Source: Blastobasis lacticolella
Taxonomy: Eukaryota > Arthropoda > Insecta > Lepidoptera > Blastobasidae
Length of the DNA: 64,000 nt
Direction of reading: 5' to 3'
Assembly: GCA_905147135.1 (NCBI GenBank)
Contig: LR990051.1
Location: 17,761,115 to 17,825,114 of the forward strand
Shown here piece after piece: positions 10,301 through 21,902 of the stretch. The notes under the pieces are model-generated. The model worked only from the letters and a program-made list of their open reading frames with translations, did not search any database and was not told the DNA's origin. Numbering within the stretch: the first letter of the stretch is position 1; each line of letters starts with the position of its first letter. The translations under genes were made by a program, and so were the position numbers.

Positions 10301-12119
10301 TTATGCACTTAGGTTTCAAATATTTTATTTTTGTTTAAAACTGGTAAAAAGACATAAGAGAATGTGTTAGTACTATCGCTATGAAAAGTCAAAGTACATA
10401 CAAACACATACTCTAGTGACTAAGTCACAAAAAAAACTCTAGTTCTCGATGACGTAGGATAACCTACGGCGCCCTTACAGTCTAATAGCGGTACTGAGTC
10501 GATTACCCGCTAGCCATTTTTCAATTCAATTCAAATCATTTATTTCAGAATTATTATTCCATAATTTGTAAGTAAATGAACAATATTGCCTATGCTATGT
10601 TAGTAGATAATTTTCAGATGTCATAAGATTCACATTCATAAAATTTTATAAAATTCTGATTATACATTAGGCCACCGATGTTCCTAGAATACATAGTCTA
10701 TACTCTATTTTTTATTCTAAACTATAAAGTACTGAGGCTAAATACTGACATGTTTTTTGGTTCATTCAAATCAGTACGCTGAGGCGGCTTTCACGGCGTG
10801 GATTGATTGGTGGTTGGGATTGGTGGTTGATGTAAACGCCGGCTTGTAACCAATAAGAAAGGCGAACGTTATCTCAGTACTATTAATAGTTAAAAAAAAA
10901 AATATAGTGTATAAAATTATTTAGAATATCTACAGTTATGTATCGCCCTATCCAGGTACCTAGACGATGTAATATGTCCGCCGTCTCCCCAATACAGGGA
11001 GTTGCCACCTTCACAGCCCGTTTGGGAGTAATTAATTGGATTTTTACGGCCGACTTGGCTTTTTAAGCTTTTTTTAATGGCAAACTTCGAAATTCGAATC
11101 TATAACGAGATCAGGTAACGCCAACCTTTGCCCTTATCGATTGAGTGATAAAAATGTGCTGAGGGGAGCCAAGGGCCTGGCTGGTAAATTGTAATTTTGC
11201 GTTTTTCGATTTTCTTTTTTCTTAGTGTCTCAAAGCGGTTTAGCAAAATTACCTTTGAAGATTAGGAACAAAATTGCGATATAGGTATAACAGATTGAGG
11301 TTATTTTTTTCTGTAAACTGTTTCCTTTTATAATTAATTTGTATTACCTTAATTATAAATACATATTTTCATCTTAAATACACAACATTTTCCCGTGCAC
11401 TCATGTTATAGCTCTAAGAGGATTATTCAATTTAATATAAGCGAAATAAAACATCTCCAGTGTAATATCTGAGTCTAATAACCTCTGAAACGTCTTTTAA
11501 CTTGATATATCGGGCTTCCATTTCTCACAAAAAACATCTTAATAAGCTAATAAGGTAATTCAAATTGGATCATGGAGATGGGAAATTACCCTAATTTGGG
11601 GAAAATATACATTGTTGGCAAAATGCTTCTGCCAAGGCGAGGGGAACTTGTTAAAAAAAAAAGAGATATATATGCGAAATTGGAAAACGAGGGGTGTATT
11701 ATGAGGTTTGGAATTTATGGGGTCCAATTCTGTGTTGCACCTGGTACCCAAGGAGACGGATTCCAACTGATTATTATTGGCCAAAGTTGTAACGATCTCG
11801 GGAGATTCCGGATTTGATAGATTCCCCTCCCGTCTTGGCTATATTTCATTTTTATTTAGATTTAGCGTGGGCATCGGTGGAAAGGGAGGGGGTGGAACTG
11901 GGGGGATTAGCCGTAATAATAGGCATAGCCACTTAATGCTTCACTTTTAATTTCCTTTTCAATGGAATTTTTTTGATTAGGTTGAGTAAAAATATCGTTT
12001 CATTAGACAATAGCAAAAGTAATAAGTCATCGATAAGTATTAGCTCCTTAAATAGGTCCACCTATTAAATTGGTGTTTAGTATGGGGAAAATAAGTTCAA
12101 ATGAAAATAATCCATTGTT
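10301..12119. other. Long unassigned span
   Basis: 10510-10700 opens with 'caattcaaatcatttatttc' and looks like the reverse of a LINE 3' end, at low confidence. The rest holds short open frames only (74-81 codons on both strands at 11560-11817) without family resemblance. No gene is called. Confidence 0.35.
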
Positions 12120-12139
12120 CGTCATCGTCACCTAACACA

Positions 12140-12290
12140 AATAGACGTCGTGGTCTGCCTCGAAAAAGATGGCACGACGAATTAGCGAAAGGGTGGAGAG
12201 ACCTGGAAACAAATAGGTCTCCATGGAAAAATGGAAGGGAGGCCTTTACCCTGCAGTGGGACACAGATGGCTCCTAAAAAAAGCTAGTCA
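12140..12290 (+). pseudogene. RTE-type LINE C-terminus, intact last 45 codons
   Basis: From 12140 to the TAA at 12275-12277 the frame is open and reads GLPRKRWHDELAKGWRD ... GREAFTLQWDTDGS. RTE-clade proteins end with a G-R-P-x-x-R-W-x-D block and REAxxxQW just before the stop. Upstream domains are absent, so it is a 5'-truncated copy. Confidence 0.82.
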
Positions 12291-12292
12291 CC

Positions 12293-12345
12293 ATCATCTT
12301 GGTGTTACGTCCCGGTTGCGCCCCCGCGCGGCACGCGAGGACCCA
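12293..12345 (-). mobile_element. SINE-A 3' end fragment
   Basis: 'catcatcttggtgttacgtc' followed by 'ccggttgcgcc' is the reverse of the SINE-A 3' terminus. The CG-rich stem variant resembles the fragment at 24580-24655, which suggests a subfamily. Confidence 0.7.
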
Positions 12346-12774
12346 GAGTCTTTTTGATTTATTTAATATATTATCCACAGAAATTTAAGAACAATAATTT
12401 TCTATTTAAATTATCGATAACGAGGTCTACTCTTGATATTTCTAGTGAAACGTACTGTAGTACGCTACCGGCAAATTTTAGCCCTTGAAGAAAAAATTAG
12501 GAGTGTCACAAGTTTGACGTGTGTCTTTGTGTCTCTGCAGCTCTGTGTATGTGTGTGTCTGTTTGTGGCATTATAGCTCTCGAAGGGATTGACCAATTTC
12601 GATGCGGTTTTCTTTTGATGGTTCTTTCCTTTAAATAGGTTTAGTAATTTGAGTAAGTATACTCGTATTTATGTGAACTTTGCCGGTGGTTTCCTGACAT
12701 CTGTCCGTTAAATTATTAGAAAAAGCGTTAGGGTTAAAATCTCTTTATTTCACTCGTCACCTGCACGGCAAGCA
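12346..12774. other. Unassigned span with a degraded dispersed repeat
   Basis: 'tcgaagggattgaccaattt' and 'cgatgcggtttt' at about 12580-12625 belong to the F/H type of short dispersed repeats. The rest is unrecognised. Confidence 0.4.
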
Positions 12775-12917
12775 CAGTCAAGGTGTGCTCTCGCGCACGA
12801 TAAGCGAGACAAGGCGCGACATAGATACTGCTATCTCTTACATTCATCATTGGTATTGAGAGAAAAAAACAAAGGATCTCTCGCAGGGCGTGCTATCTCG
12901 CGGGCACACCAGTACTA
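12775..12917. repeat. Palindromic CG-rich element, copy 2
   Basis: It has 'gtgctctcgcgcacgataag', 'cgcgacatagatactgctat' and 'ttgagagaaaaaaacaaa', in inverse order to 23002-23140. The two ends pair with each other imperfectly. Probably a MITE of about 140 bp. Confidence 0.6.
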
Positions 12918-14191
12918 GCCATGCAGGGAAATCGGGAAATACTCCAAAAAGAACGCCAGTACTAACGAAGGACGTAAAACTTGTAAAGGGTGATTTTAAT
13001 TAAAACGTTCCCTGCGGGGGCATTAGGCACGAGTGCTTATGCCCCGGGCCCCGCATCACGGGTCCAATGGGACATAATGGCCGTAGGTGTACTGCAAATC
13101 GATGTACAAGGTAGCCGTATGGCACACGTGTAGGTACTAGACGTCCAAACAATCATTTTGACTGGCAGTTTTCTTAATAATTTGCCTTTGAAGAGGAGTG
13201 ATGACGTCACATTTGTTTTTCTCTGAAACCTATTCTCCTGCAGAAAATCCTTAGTCGACAACTATTAGGCTGGCGATACATATTTTAAAAATTTAAATGG
13301 GAGGCCTACGAGCAAACAGGGCTTCGAGTCCGGTAATTTGTTTTAATCCATAGAATTTTAATTGTATCGCACCAGCATCTTGACCAAGATCAAGCAAATA
13401 AACATCAACACATTTAAAAAAAAATAACATGGATATTCTCACAGAAAACATTTTTAAGTAACATTAAATAAAATTCTTGTTTTTCAAGCGGACAGTTAAA
13501 TACTGCACTCAAACGCAATACCTGGGGTATAGCACTCAGAATGCGTTGTAATGTAACGAGCTTAATTAGGATACAGGATGCTGGGATACTGTGAGCGGAA
13601 ATGTTGCTCCACTTTTATAAACACCATGTAGTTAGACAAAAGCTTTGTCACAATGGACTTTATTATTGTTGGTTGCAGTATGGTGAGGCTAGTTAGTATT
13701 CTTTTAGAGATGTGTTATTTGTAAGTGTGTGTATGTGGATGTAATTTTAAAGAATCGATATGTAGAATTTCGTAACAGATTGACTTAGCTTAATAATTGT
13801 TGTAAGTAATTATTAATGCTGCTGGTCCAATTTGGTCCGAGGACGCATCGCCCTGCTTTCTTGATATGTACTTATTGTTAGTTTTAAGTTTTTGAATGTG
13901 TTATTGGACCAAATAAAAATATGTCTATGTCGCGTCTATTATTTTTTTCCGAATGAAGTCGAGTTTTGGTTGAATAGATTTGACTTTTGGTAGATAAAAC
14001 ACGCGGCGGCCACATAGCCGAAATCAAACATAAACTTTTCATTATCTTTTCAATAAACCAATTTTCACTGATATTTAATATTTTTCTTTGTTACATTTCA
14101 ATTTGAAAATCAAAGCTTAAAAAAAACACTGTTTACACTAAGCTACTCTAAAATCCGACGTAGCTGAATATCGCAAATAACAACCATGTCT
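12918..14191. other. Unassigned span
   Basis: 13640-13925 has the look of a LINE 3' UTR on the plus strand (T/G-rich, ending 'ggaccaaataaaaatatg'), at low confidence. The rest holds only short frames, including 74 codons on the minus strand at 13037-13261, with no recognised product. Confidence 0.35.
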
Positions 14192-15421
14192 ACATGCAGG
14201 ACAACATAAATCCCATCTGGCGTCTGTCTGGACCACGATCATAGAAATTCCTAAGCGGGATTTGATGCAATAGTAATTACACTAACGACACTAGTAATTT
14301 ACACTACAGTGGTGAAACTAAAAGGATTATAATTTAAATTCGGAAACCTATTTAGTTTACGATTTTTTCAGGCATACTCCAACCTTACATTTCATTTTCA
14401 GTGAAATTATGTAGCTATTCAAATGTTTAAAATTCAGCAATATTTGTTGAAATTCACATACTATGTGTTTATTAAATAATTCAAGACACACAGAAATACA
14501 TTGTACGTATCGTGATTGATACGGCAAGTCGTGATTTTGTTCCGACGATTGTTTGTTTACCAAACAAGACAAGTCAGTCTGGCTATATTATAATACCTAG
14601 TAGGATAAATACATTTATGCAGAAATATACTATTAATGCGACATGAAGGACAACATAAATCACATCTGGCGTCTGTCTGGACCACAATTATAGAAATTTC
14701 TTAGCTGGTTTTAATGCAATAGTAATTACATTAACCACACTAGTAATTTACGCTACTGTGGTGAAACTAAGAGGATTAGATAGAATATAATATAAAACTT
14801 TGGTGAAAAATATGTAAAATAGCGGTTTAATATGTACAATGCCTGCCTGTTGATAATTACGCACGCTGATTACATTTAGCTAAGTTTAGTCCGTGCCGCT
14901 CGTGTATAAGCATGCTAAACACCCGTTTTTTATTTTTAGAAACTTATTAAAAACTTTCGCGGCTAAAATCTGTGCACTGTGTACACTGTGTATATCATGA
15001 ATTGTATATGAAACACATAGAATGTGAATTTCACAGTGATACACAGTGTCCGTAGCGTGTCTACGGTGAGGGAAAACATCGTGATGAAACCTGCACATTC
15101 AGGCGACTGGATGTGTAACCATGATCCAATCTGGTCAGTTTCCCTTGTTAGCATGGTCATGGAGGTCAGACGGTAGTCGCTCCACTGTAATTACCTGACC
15201 TGCCAAATCCTGGATCATGGTCAAGGCGGACCCCGGGCCGGGGACATTAACGCCAAGATGATGATGATGATGACACAGTGTCCGTAGCGTGATTGATACG
15301 GGCATTCGTTATTTTGCTGCGATTATTGTTTGTTTACCAAACAAGACAAGGCAGTCTAACCAGATTATAATACCTATAGTATGATTAGTAGATTTATGCA
15401 GAAATGTACTATTAATGCGAC
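14192..15421 (+). repeat. Old local tandem duplication
   Basis: Block X (14192-14336) recurs at 14641-14785, sharing 'aggacaacataaatc', 'tctggcgtctgtctggacca' and 'gcaatagtaattaca'. Block Y (14508-14640) recurs at 15287-15421, sharing 'gtgattgatacgg', 'ttgtttgtttaccaaacaag' and 'tactattaatgcgac'. The order X-Y-X'-Y' shows a duplicated unit of about 450-550 bp. The copies have diverged, and the second is broken by a SINE at 15060-15272. Confidence 0.8.
15060..15272 (+). mobile_element. SINE-A, 5'-truncated, with perfect 19-bp target duplication
   Basis: The flanks acacagtgtccgtagcgtg at 15041-15059 and 15273-15291 are identical. The insert begins inside the family at 'ctacggtgagggaaaacatc' and runs to a (GAT)n tail, so the tRNA head was never copied. 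That is the mark of an aborted target-primed reverse transcription. Confidence 0.92.
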
Positions 15422-15822
15422 GCACTGGACCAACAAAGGACTGTGAAGAAATAACGAAGTCTCCTCACAAAGGGGGTTCACTGAATTATAAGAGAGAGAG
15501 TGCAGAGAAAAAAAATGCGCCGTTCTCTAAACAAAACGGTTGTTATTTGAGAATGGAACAGCCAAGGAAATAAATATAAAGTAAAAAGGGTTCCGTAAGC
15601 ATTTCAATATTTATAAACCGCCCGGCCGGGGTTCGGATGAAATATTGTCAAGTGCGCAATGAAGATAAGTGAGGAGGGTTCCGCGAGGATAGTTTTGGGA
15701 TTGTTCCGCTCAGGGATCTGTCAGTTTTTGTCTTTGTTTAGAACTAGTGGACTCGGCGCGACTTCGTTTGCGTACACCTTCTTTACTCGTAAGTACCCTT
15801 TTTTGGTGCTTATATAAACTTT
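15422..15822. other. Unassigned span
   Basis: Unrecognised sequence with a moderately GC-rich stretch near 15620-15660. No ORF or repeat match. Confidence 0.35.
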
Positions 15823-15965
15823 CTTCTTAAATCACTCTATCTATTGTTTAAGACCGTATTAAAATCCATAGCGTAAATTAAAAGATGTAAGCATAAATAG
15901 ACACATAGGGACAGAAGGCGAGAAGCGATTTTGTTTTAACTATTGTAGAGATATTATACCAGCGT
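15823..15965 (+). repeat. Dispersed repeat, family F
   Basis: 'aatcactctatctattgttt', 'tagcgtaaattaaaagatgt' and 'gggacagaaggcgagaagcg' followed by 'attttgtttta' match 40560-40860 and, inverted, 27690-27830 and 51790-51905. Confidence 0.65.
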
Positions 15966-16384
15966 GAGAGTCGCTTCCCGAGACTATTCACCCATACAAC
16001 TGTATGGTTCAACAAGTCTCAGAGTCCCCAGCGGAAGTCCTCGGTCAACCTCGCTTCATGCGGTTCTGAAGTTAGATTTGCCTTATATGAAATGGTCACC
16101 CATCTAGTTACTGGCATCGGCGTGTGTCACTCAACCTGTGTTATCGGTCTCTGAACGGGGTTGCTTCGGAAAAAGAAAATCATAACTACACTAAAGAAAA
16201 GTTTATATATAAGTGGCTAATCTTCAAATTCACTGAGCTATCACTATTTTTTTGTGTAGGTACCTATCTAACAATGACTTTAGCTTTAAATAGGTACCTA
16301 CCAATATGTAAAAATCTTAAGTTACGTAGAGATACAAATATAGAGGTAAAGTCATTAGTAGATAGATACACTAAAAAGCCAAAA
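15966..16384. other. Unassigned span
   Basis: An open frame at 16124-16456 (110 codons) spans it but its end lies in SINE sequence, so it is not a gene. No other signal. Confidence 0.35.
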
Positions 16385-16468
16385 CTTGGATCATGGTCAA
16401 GGCGGACCCGGGCCCTCGTACGCGAGAGCACAATTACGACATTAACGCCAAAATGATGATGATGATGT
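16385..16468 (+). mobile_element. SINE-A 3' fragment
   Basis: It starts 'cttggatcatggtcaaggcg' and ends 'gccaaaatgatgatgatgat'. Only the last roughly 80 bp of the family is present. Confidence 0.8.
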
Positions 16469-17051
16469 AAAAATCTTTGTTATCTAATGAATAAATGGCT
16501 TATACGTTTACCTACTTCTAGTATGAGAGGTGTAGGTGAATACTACTCAACTTGTACACTGTTCATATCAATCAATATCACATAGGTAGACAATAATTAT
16601 AGGTTGGCAGCAAAGCTAAATCAATAGTCTTTGTTCTCTAGACACAAAACCGACTTGTGAAAGGCAATTTCAGGGCATACTTGAAATATTACAATTTGGC
16701 GTTTTAACATAAATATTGTAAATAATTTTATGCCTCATTACTTATACCATCCTACTTAAGTAGAATGTTTGGTTCATAGAACTGGGCAGATACACGGTGG
16801 TTATCACGGTACAGGAAACTGCAAAAATACAGCTTCTATAACACTAATCTTGTCTTCATTTACATCATAATAAACGAAAATGTAGTTTACAAGAAAAAGA
16901 AGTAACCTGTTTGTATGAAACAAACAAATTCAGCCACAATGTAAGAAACACCTGATTTTTTTTGCGATTTCAGACTTGGTGCCATAGTAAAAGTTATTTA
17001 TTATCACGAGCACATGCGTACGGTATCCCTTACGGTATCATGAATTTGAAG
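16469..17051. other. Unassigned AT-rich span
   Basis: No open frame of note and no repeat recognised. Confidence 0.35.
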
Positions 17052-17215
17052 TCACCTCATCACCTGTTTAAACGTCCACTGTTGGACATAGGCTTCCCGC
17101 CACGCCTCCCACACTGTTCGACTTTGTGCGTCAGGTATCCATCGGCTCTCTACGACCTTTACGAGGTCGTCCATTCGTCTCGTGGACGTCTTACGATGCG
17201 ATTACCGGATTGAAT
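17052..17215 (-). pseudogene. RTE-type LINE C-terminal remnant
   Basis: The minus strand reads RRMDDLVKVVESRWIPDAQS then VWEAWREAYVQQWT, the RTE terminal block. The frame is open across about 45 codons. The usual TGATGA tail is replaced by 'caggtgatgagg'. Confidence 0.8.
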
Positions 17216-17899
17216 TTTAGTTCAAATAATAATTGACATCATACAACCCAATGTCTATTTCTGGTATCGGAGGCTAAAATCCACTTTAGTTATTTATTTA
17301 TTCTTTTTTTTTAATCCATTTTGGATCGCCAGCGCAGTAAGTAAACCAATTGATAGTGGTTTTTTTTTTCAAATTACATAGTTTAAATGTCCGTCATCGC
17401 ATACGCGACATATCACCTAGAAAATGTCAAAAATTGCCTTTTTGTTGTCAGAGAAACGTGTTATAAAGGTGGGAAACAAGGTAGAAACAAACACTTTTCA
17501 TCAGGTGGCCCGCTTGCCTGTTTCTCTACCATATAACATAAAGAAAACATCGCAAAATTCAATCGGCCGTAACATATCACTCAAGAAGGGCTGTTATTCT
17601 AACCCATACGATGTAAAAAGCAATCTGATTCAAATGAAATATTCAAGCCGTCCATGCGAGGAACGCCAAAAAACAATACTCGGAAGCAAATTGCTTAAAC
17701 GGAATAAATAATGAGCAGCTCCGCCTAGCAATATTTCGCTTTTGCACCGCTGATTTGATAAGACCTTTTTCTACCTCCCCCTTGAATCTTAGGAATCTTT
17801 TAGACGGAACAGTAACTCCATTTACGTTGCTGGGCGAGGGTTGTCTTTTACGTTATGTTGTTGATAATAATTACGAGCAGCTATTTGCTGGAGTTCTAT
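17216..17899. other. Unassigned span with a family D tail
   Basis: 17505-17555 holds 'atcaggtggcccgcttgcct' and 'accatataacataaa', the 3' end of family D on the plus strand. The 95-codon frame at 17424-17711 crosses it and is not credible as a gene. Confidence 0.4.
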
Positions 17900-18025
17900 T
17901 GTTATATTTATAACACTGCGATCTCGAACCCGCCAGCCGAGCGTGGAGATTATGACAGTTACCTTTCCTTCCGTGGGAGAGGCTTTAAGTCCTGCAGTGG
18001 ACTATTATGGACTGTGATGATGATT
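17900..18025 (+). mobile_element. Family C, 3' half
   Basis: 'ataacactgcgatctcgaac', 'gtgggagaggctttaagtcc' and 'tgcagtggactattatgg' then a TGATGATGA end. The 5' half is missing. Confidence 0.8.
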
Positions 18026-18439
18026 TGCTGAAGTACCAAGGTGATGCACGTAAAAATATATCTACACAATGGTTTTTTTACAAATTGTACGAAAAAATTA
18101 AAAGTGGGTCTACTTTTGTTCACCGTTTTTACTCATATTTCGTTGGACAACTGACGTTTGACCAAAAATTTTGTAATGCCATAAATAACAAAAAAAAACG
18201 TTGTTATGGATTCGGAACTCCTACCAAAATCTCGAGTGGACACGTTGTACGTCTTTAATTTCCGCATTAGAAGAATACTGTTTCATCATTTTATCGGATT
18301 TGTTCCCAATTTAGCCGAAACGTAAACAATTGAGTACGAATGAAAGTCGGTATTGATAGAGTATATATAGTCTTTTACTTCACAAAAGACTAGCAACCAT
18401 AGCAACTGTAAACTCACTGTCTCAGTCGGTGCAAGTAAA
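18026..18439. other. Unassigned span
   Basis: An 83-codon frame (18007-18258) begins inside the family C tail; it has no recognisable domain and I do not call it. Confidence 0.35.
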
Positions 18440-18650
18440 CACAACCCGCCAAGATTACCTACCCCATAAACGTCAAAAGTCCCTTTACAGCCCGACACAA
18501 TGTTGCCTCGGAAATTCCGAATCCAATACGCGATTTACGCCGCAAAAAGTGAGAAAACATGTATACCACGGGCCCAAATCCCCGCAAATAGGATTACATG
18601 CGCCCAAAGCAACTCCGGCTAAGCAGATTTGCAACAAACGTCTATTAGGT
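18440..18650 (+). repeat. Dispersed repeat pair R, copy 1
   Basis: 'aaataggattac' followed after 7 bp by 'aagcaactccggctaagcag' matches 20570-20760 in order. Before it both copies have 'ccaaatccc'. The type is unknown: non-coding transposon or paralogous regulatory DNA. Confidence 0.6.
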
Positions 18651-18732
18651 ACAGACTCGGGGAGTTTACTGTTGGTAAACTGATTGGGTTGTGATAGATT
18701 GGGTGTTTGAGTGATTTTTGTGTAGTAGGCAT

Positions 18733-18845
18733 GCAAGGGGTATCAGCTGGATGCGAAAGGCACAGGATTGGCCTTTGTGGAGGTCTCTGGGGGAGGCCTA
18801 TGCCCAGCAGTAAGCGTGTTGCGGCTGATATGATTATGATGATGA
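18733..18845 (+). pseudogene. RTE-type LINE 3' end
   Basis: The frame ARGISWMRKAQDWPLWRSLG then EAYAQQ-stop is the RTE C-terminus, followed by the 'ctgatatgattatgatgatg' tail. In related copies the frame continues W-A-S-x-G; here TGG became TAA. Confidence 0.85.
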
Positions 18846-19020
18846 ACATAGAAAGGTCAAATAAAGACCGACAAAGTTGAAGAGAAGTCTTTGGCTCACG
18901 GGTTTGGCAAGTGGTGTAGACGTAGAAGATTGCAGTGGGGTATTGCGAGCTTCAACCAAATTGCAAAACATGGTACTTTTGGCCAACTCTCCAATCATGG
19001 GAAGGTTGGTTGACGAATAA

Positions 19021-19165
19021 CAACTAATGTTCCAGTTATGCTCACGCGCATAAGGGCCCAGGATCCGCCTGGACCACGATCCAGGATTTGACAAATCAGA
19101 TAATTACTTTAGATCCACTGCAATCTGACCTCATTGCCTCAGCTATCACGGAACCCCCTGCTGCC
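19021..19165 (-). mobile_element. SINE-A 3' fragment
   Basis: Plus-strand 'ccagttatgctcacgcgcat', 'ccaggatttgacaaatcaga' and 'caatctgacctcattgcctc' are reverse-strand SINE-A blocks, more diverged than the other copies. Confidence 0.7.
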
Positions 19166-19737
19166 TGGTTAAATCAACAGAACTACACTATATAAAGGAA
19201 AAATCAAGTGACTTTGATAACCTAATTTTGTTCTTAAAGAGTCCACATCTAGATAATGCTCTACACATGCACATAACTCATAACATACTCGCGTAGCAAC
19301 TAGCAAGGCCTCCTGGAAAAATACAAAGGAAAAACTGGATGAATTTGGTTACACGAAGGTACGATTGGTCGATAAGTAGAATATAACCTCACAAAAACAT
19401 GCGAGCTACGTTGTAGGCGTAGCTCTCAGTCTGCTACGACGTGGTTATAGGATGTTGTTAGGCTGTGTTCATGCTATCTATAGAATTCCGCGAATGCTAA
19501 ACTGAGTACGGCTTTATTAGACGATTGAAAGCGATGCTAACCAAAATTACATACTATACTGTGAAGGAATTTCTTGATAAGTAATGCCCTTCTATCCCCT
19601 CCGTTGTTCTTTTAAATGATTTGTTCAAATTTTTTGCTTTTTTGCTGACATTAAATTAAATTGTAATCATAAATTCCTGACTTACAATTAAGTATGGTAG
19701 ACTTCAATTATTAAATGAATGAATGAAAAATTATTTT
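19166..19737. other. Unassigned span
   Basis: 19560-19737 has 'aaatgaatgaatgaaaaatt' and looks like AT-rich LINE 3' UTR, at low confidence. Otherwise nothing. Confidence 0.35.
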
Positions 19738-19870
19738 TTGCTTATACATAGAATAAATCAAAAACAGAGGAAAAAAAGAGAAGCAACCGAAGGCCATATC
19801 GCTTAAAGCGATTTCTTCCAGGCAACCTTAGACACCTAGAAACAGAATATACTCTAGGATAGGTGGTAAG
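19738..19870 (-). mobile_element. LINE 3' UTR, antisense
   Basis: 'gcgatttcttccaggcaacc' with flanking 'atcgcttaaa' recurs at 32403-32600 ('gaaatttcttccaggcgacc'). Both start after an A/T-rich edge, consistent with the reverse of a LINE tail. No coding part remains. Confidence 0.6.
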
Positions 19871-20569
19871 TCTGTTCCACAGAACATTACTGTGGCATAT
19901 TTCATTAATACTAATAAACCTATATCACTAAAATACAATACTATAAATACATAATACCTACGTATTAAACATCACAAAACAATATAAAGATGATAAAATA
20001 AAAATATAATACAAATTTTAATGTAAAATTGCCTATGAGTAAGGTGAGACGTTGATAAATATGGATCCCTATGTGACAGTTTTGAGAAAGTGCGCTTTAA
20101 CCAGCTTTTTAAAGGTTAGTAAGGTATTTTGACATTTCATGTATTTGACATTTACAATATTATTACTATCTAATGACCTATGTATTTATATTTATTGATT
20201 TTATTATTATTATGGACATGATGGATCCTGTTGTTTAATTGTTTGATTTTATTATTGAACATTAACTATTGTTAATTTTTATTTTTTGTTCTCAATTATA
20301 TAATGACGATGTATGTAGGTAGGTATATTACTGAACTTTTCGTTCTTAGTTTCTAGATTTTTAATAGGCTGGTTCGTTAAGTTAAGCATACCGACGCCTG
20401 AAATCGGTATAAATGTTTGCTATGCCAATTTCGACCGTATCCGAAGGAAATTAAGTTGCAATCCCATCGTTCTTACCTTCCATGGGGACACGGCTCGTGC
20501 GGACAACGGGAACAAACGAAACGTTAGGCGCACACAATCGCACTTACCCGACCACAAATGGAGCAAAAT
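19871..20569. other. Unassigned AT-rich span
   Basis: 20130-20340 resembles a decayed LINE 3' UTR. No open frame or clear repeat boundary. Confidence 0.35.
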
Positions 20570-20760
20570 GGACCTAAATACGCCTAGCTATGTCAACAAA
20601 ATTGCACACAGGAGGTGTACAAAGGGAGACTCCCACAAAACCTGGGTACGGCGTCAGCCATGCAACAAAAACTGGGAATACACGGCGCCCCACCAAATCC
20701 CTTAAAATAGGATTACCGACCGAAGCGACTGCGACTAAGCAGATTTCGGAAACCTCCATT
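20570..20760 (+). repeat. Dispersed repeat pair R, copy 2
   Basis: 'aaataggattac' then 'gaagcgactgcgactaagca' matches copy 1 at 18440-18650. It lies 2.1 kb away in the same orientation. A 61-codon minus-strand frame at 20574-20759 shows nothing recognisable. Confidence 0.6.
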
Positions 20761-21772
20761 AGCTAGCTGTATTTACAGTTTTGCGTTAAAACCCCTCTGA
20801 AGGAAAGTTAATACTACAATGTACATAATACGCTGAGCATATTTCGGCGGATCCCTTACGGTGGAAGTAAATAGTGAATGGTTTATGTACGCACCCTTGC
20901 CGTACAATAGGATATTTTGTGATCGGAGTTAAGAGTATTAGGTTAGGATGGGGATGCTGGGTTTCGTAATACGCCTATATTATGGCCGAAAATGTAGTTT
21001 GAATTTGTTGACGCTACGCAAAACTTACAAAATCTGGATCACGAATTATGCAAATTTTGATAATATTTTGCACAGGCCACAGGCCGTAAGTTTGTTTGCC
21101 ACCTTAGACGTATAAAAAGAATCTACAGGAATCCCTTGTCAACCACAATCTTATCCAATCAGCCCTTGCTTGCCTAAAAGCCGCATCAAAATTACGCCAG
21201 AGCGACAACAAACGCCAAACCAAGCCTACATCGAAACAAATTCTCCGTCGGCCTGTGTAATTTGTGCCATAACGGCAGGATAGTCAATTCAAATGGCCAT
21301 CAAAGTTGAAGACGCAAGAGCAGCCGGCGGGAAGCTATCAAGGCTTATCTGCGCAGTCGACGGTACGACGTCCAAATTACGGCACTTTCATAACTCCGAA
21401 GGGCTCTTAAACGGCAATTTTCGCGCCAAAAACAATTAATCAACGCACAGCGGGAGAAGGGGGTTTGACAGATGACGAATGCCGACGAACAGATTCCTTA
21501 GAGGTCCAGGTGTGCCCAACTCCTCGGGGGAGGCAATAAACAAACGACAGAAAAGTGAAAATGTTTTAAAACAGAAAGTATCGGCGTGGTGTACTGGCGT
21601 GGGGACAGGCGAGCTGGATTGCAGGCAGGCGTGCCAACTTGCAACCTATGTGTAGTTTGCTCCATTGTCTATAGATTGCTCACCACACTACGGTAAGCCT
21701 CGAGACGGACCTTCTCCACGGAGCATTCTTAGGAAAGTTTCCGATCACACTTACGGTACGAACAGACTAAGG
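20761..21772. other. Unassigned span, locally GC-rich
   Basis: 21068-21118 is a family E LINE tail on the plus strand ('ggccgtaagtttgtttgcca'). 21150-21450 is CG-containing, non-repetitive within the window and without ORFs. It could be conserved non-coding DNA but the sequence alone cannot show that. Confidence 0.35.
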
Positions 21773-21902
21773 GGCCGTCCTAATTGGCAACAACGGCTGC
21801 GCGACCATTGTTGTGTGACGGGCGATTTTAAGGTCTCCTTTTGGTCAGGCGACGTCCATCGATGACCATGGTCGCACTATCGTTGCCAATTACGACAGCG
21901 CC
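21773..21902. mobile_element. MITE G, copy 1 (130 bp)
   Basis: The ends are near-complementary: ggccgtcctaattggcaac (21773-21791) and gttgccaattacgacagcgc (from 21882). Internal 'gacgggcgattttaaggtct' is shared with 33159-33243. Confidence 0.7.
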
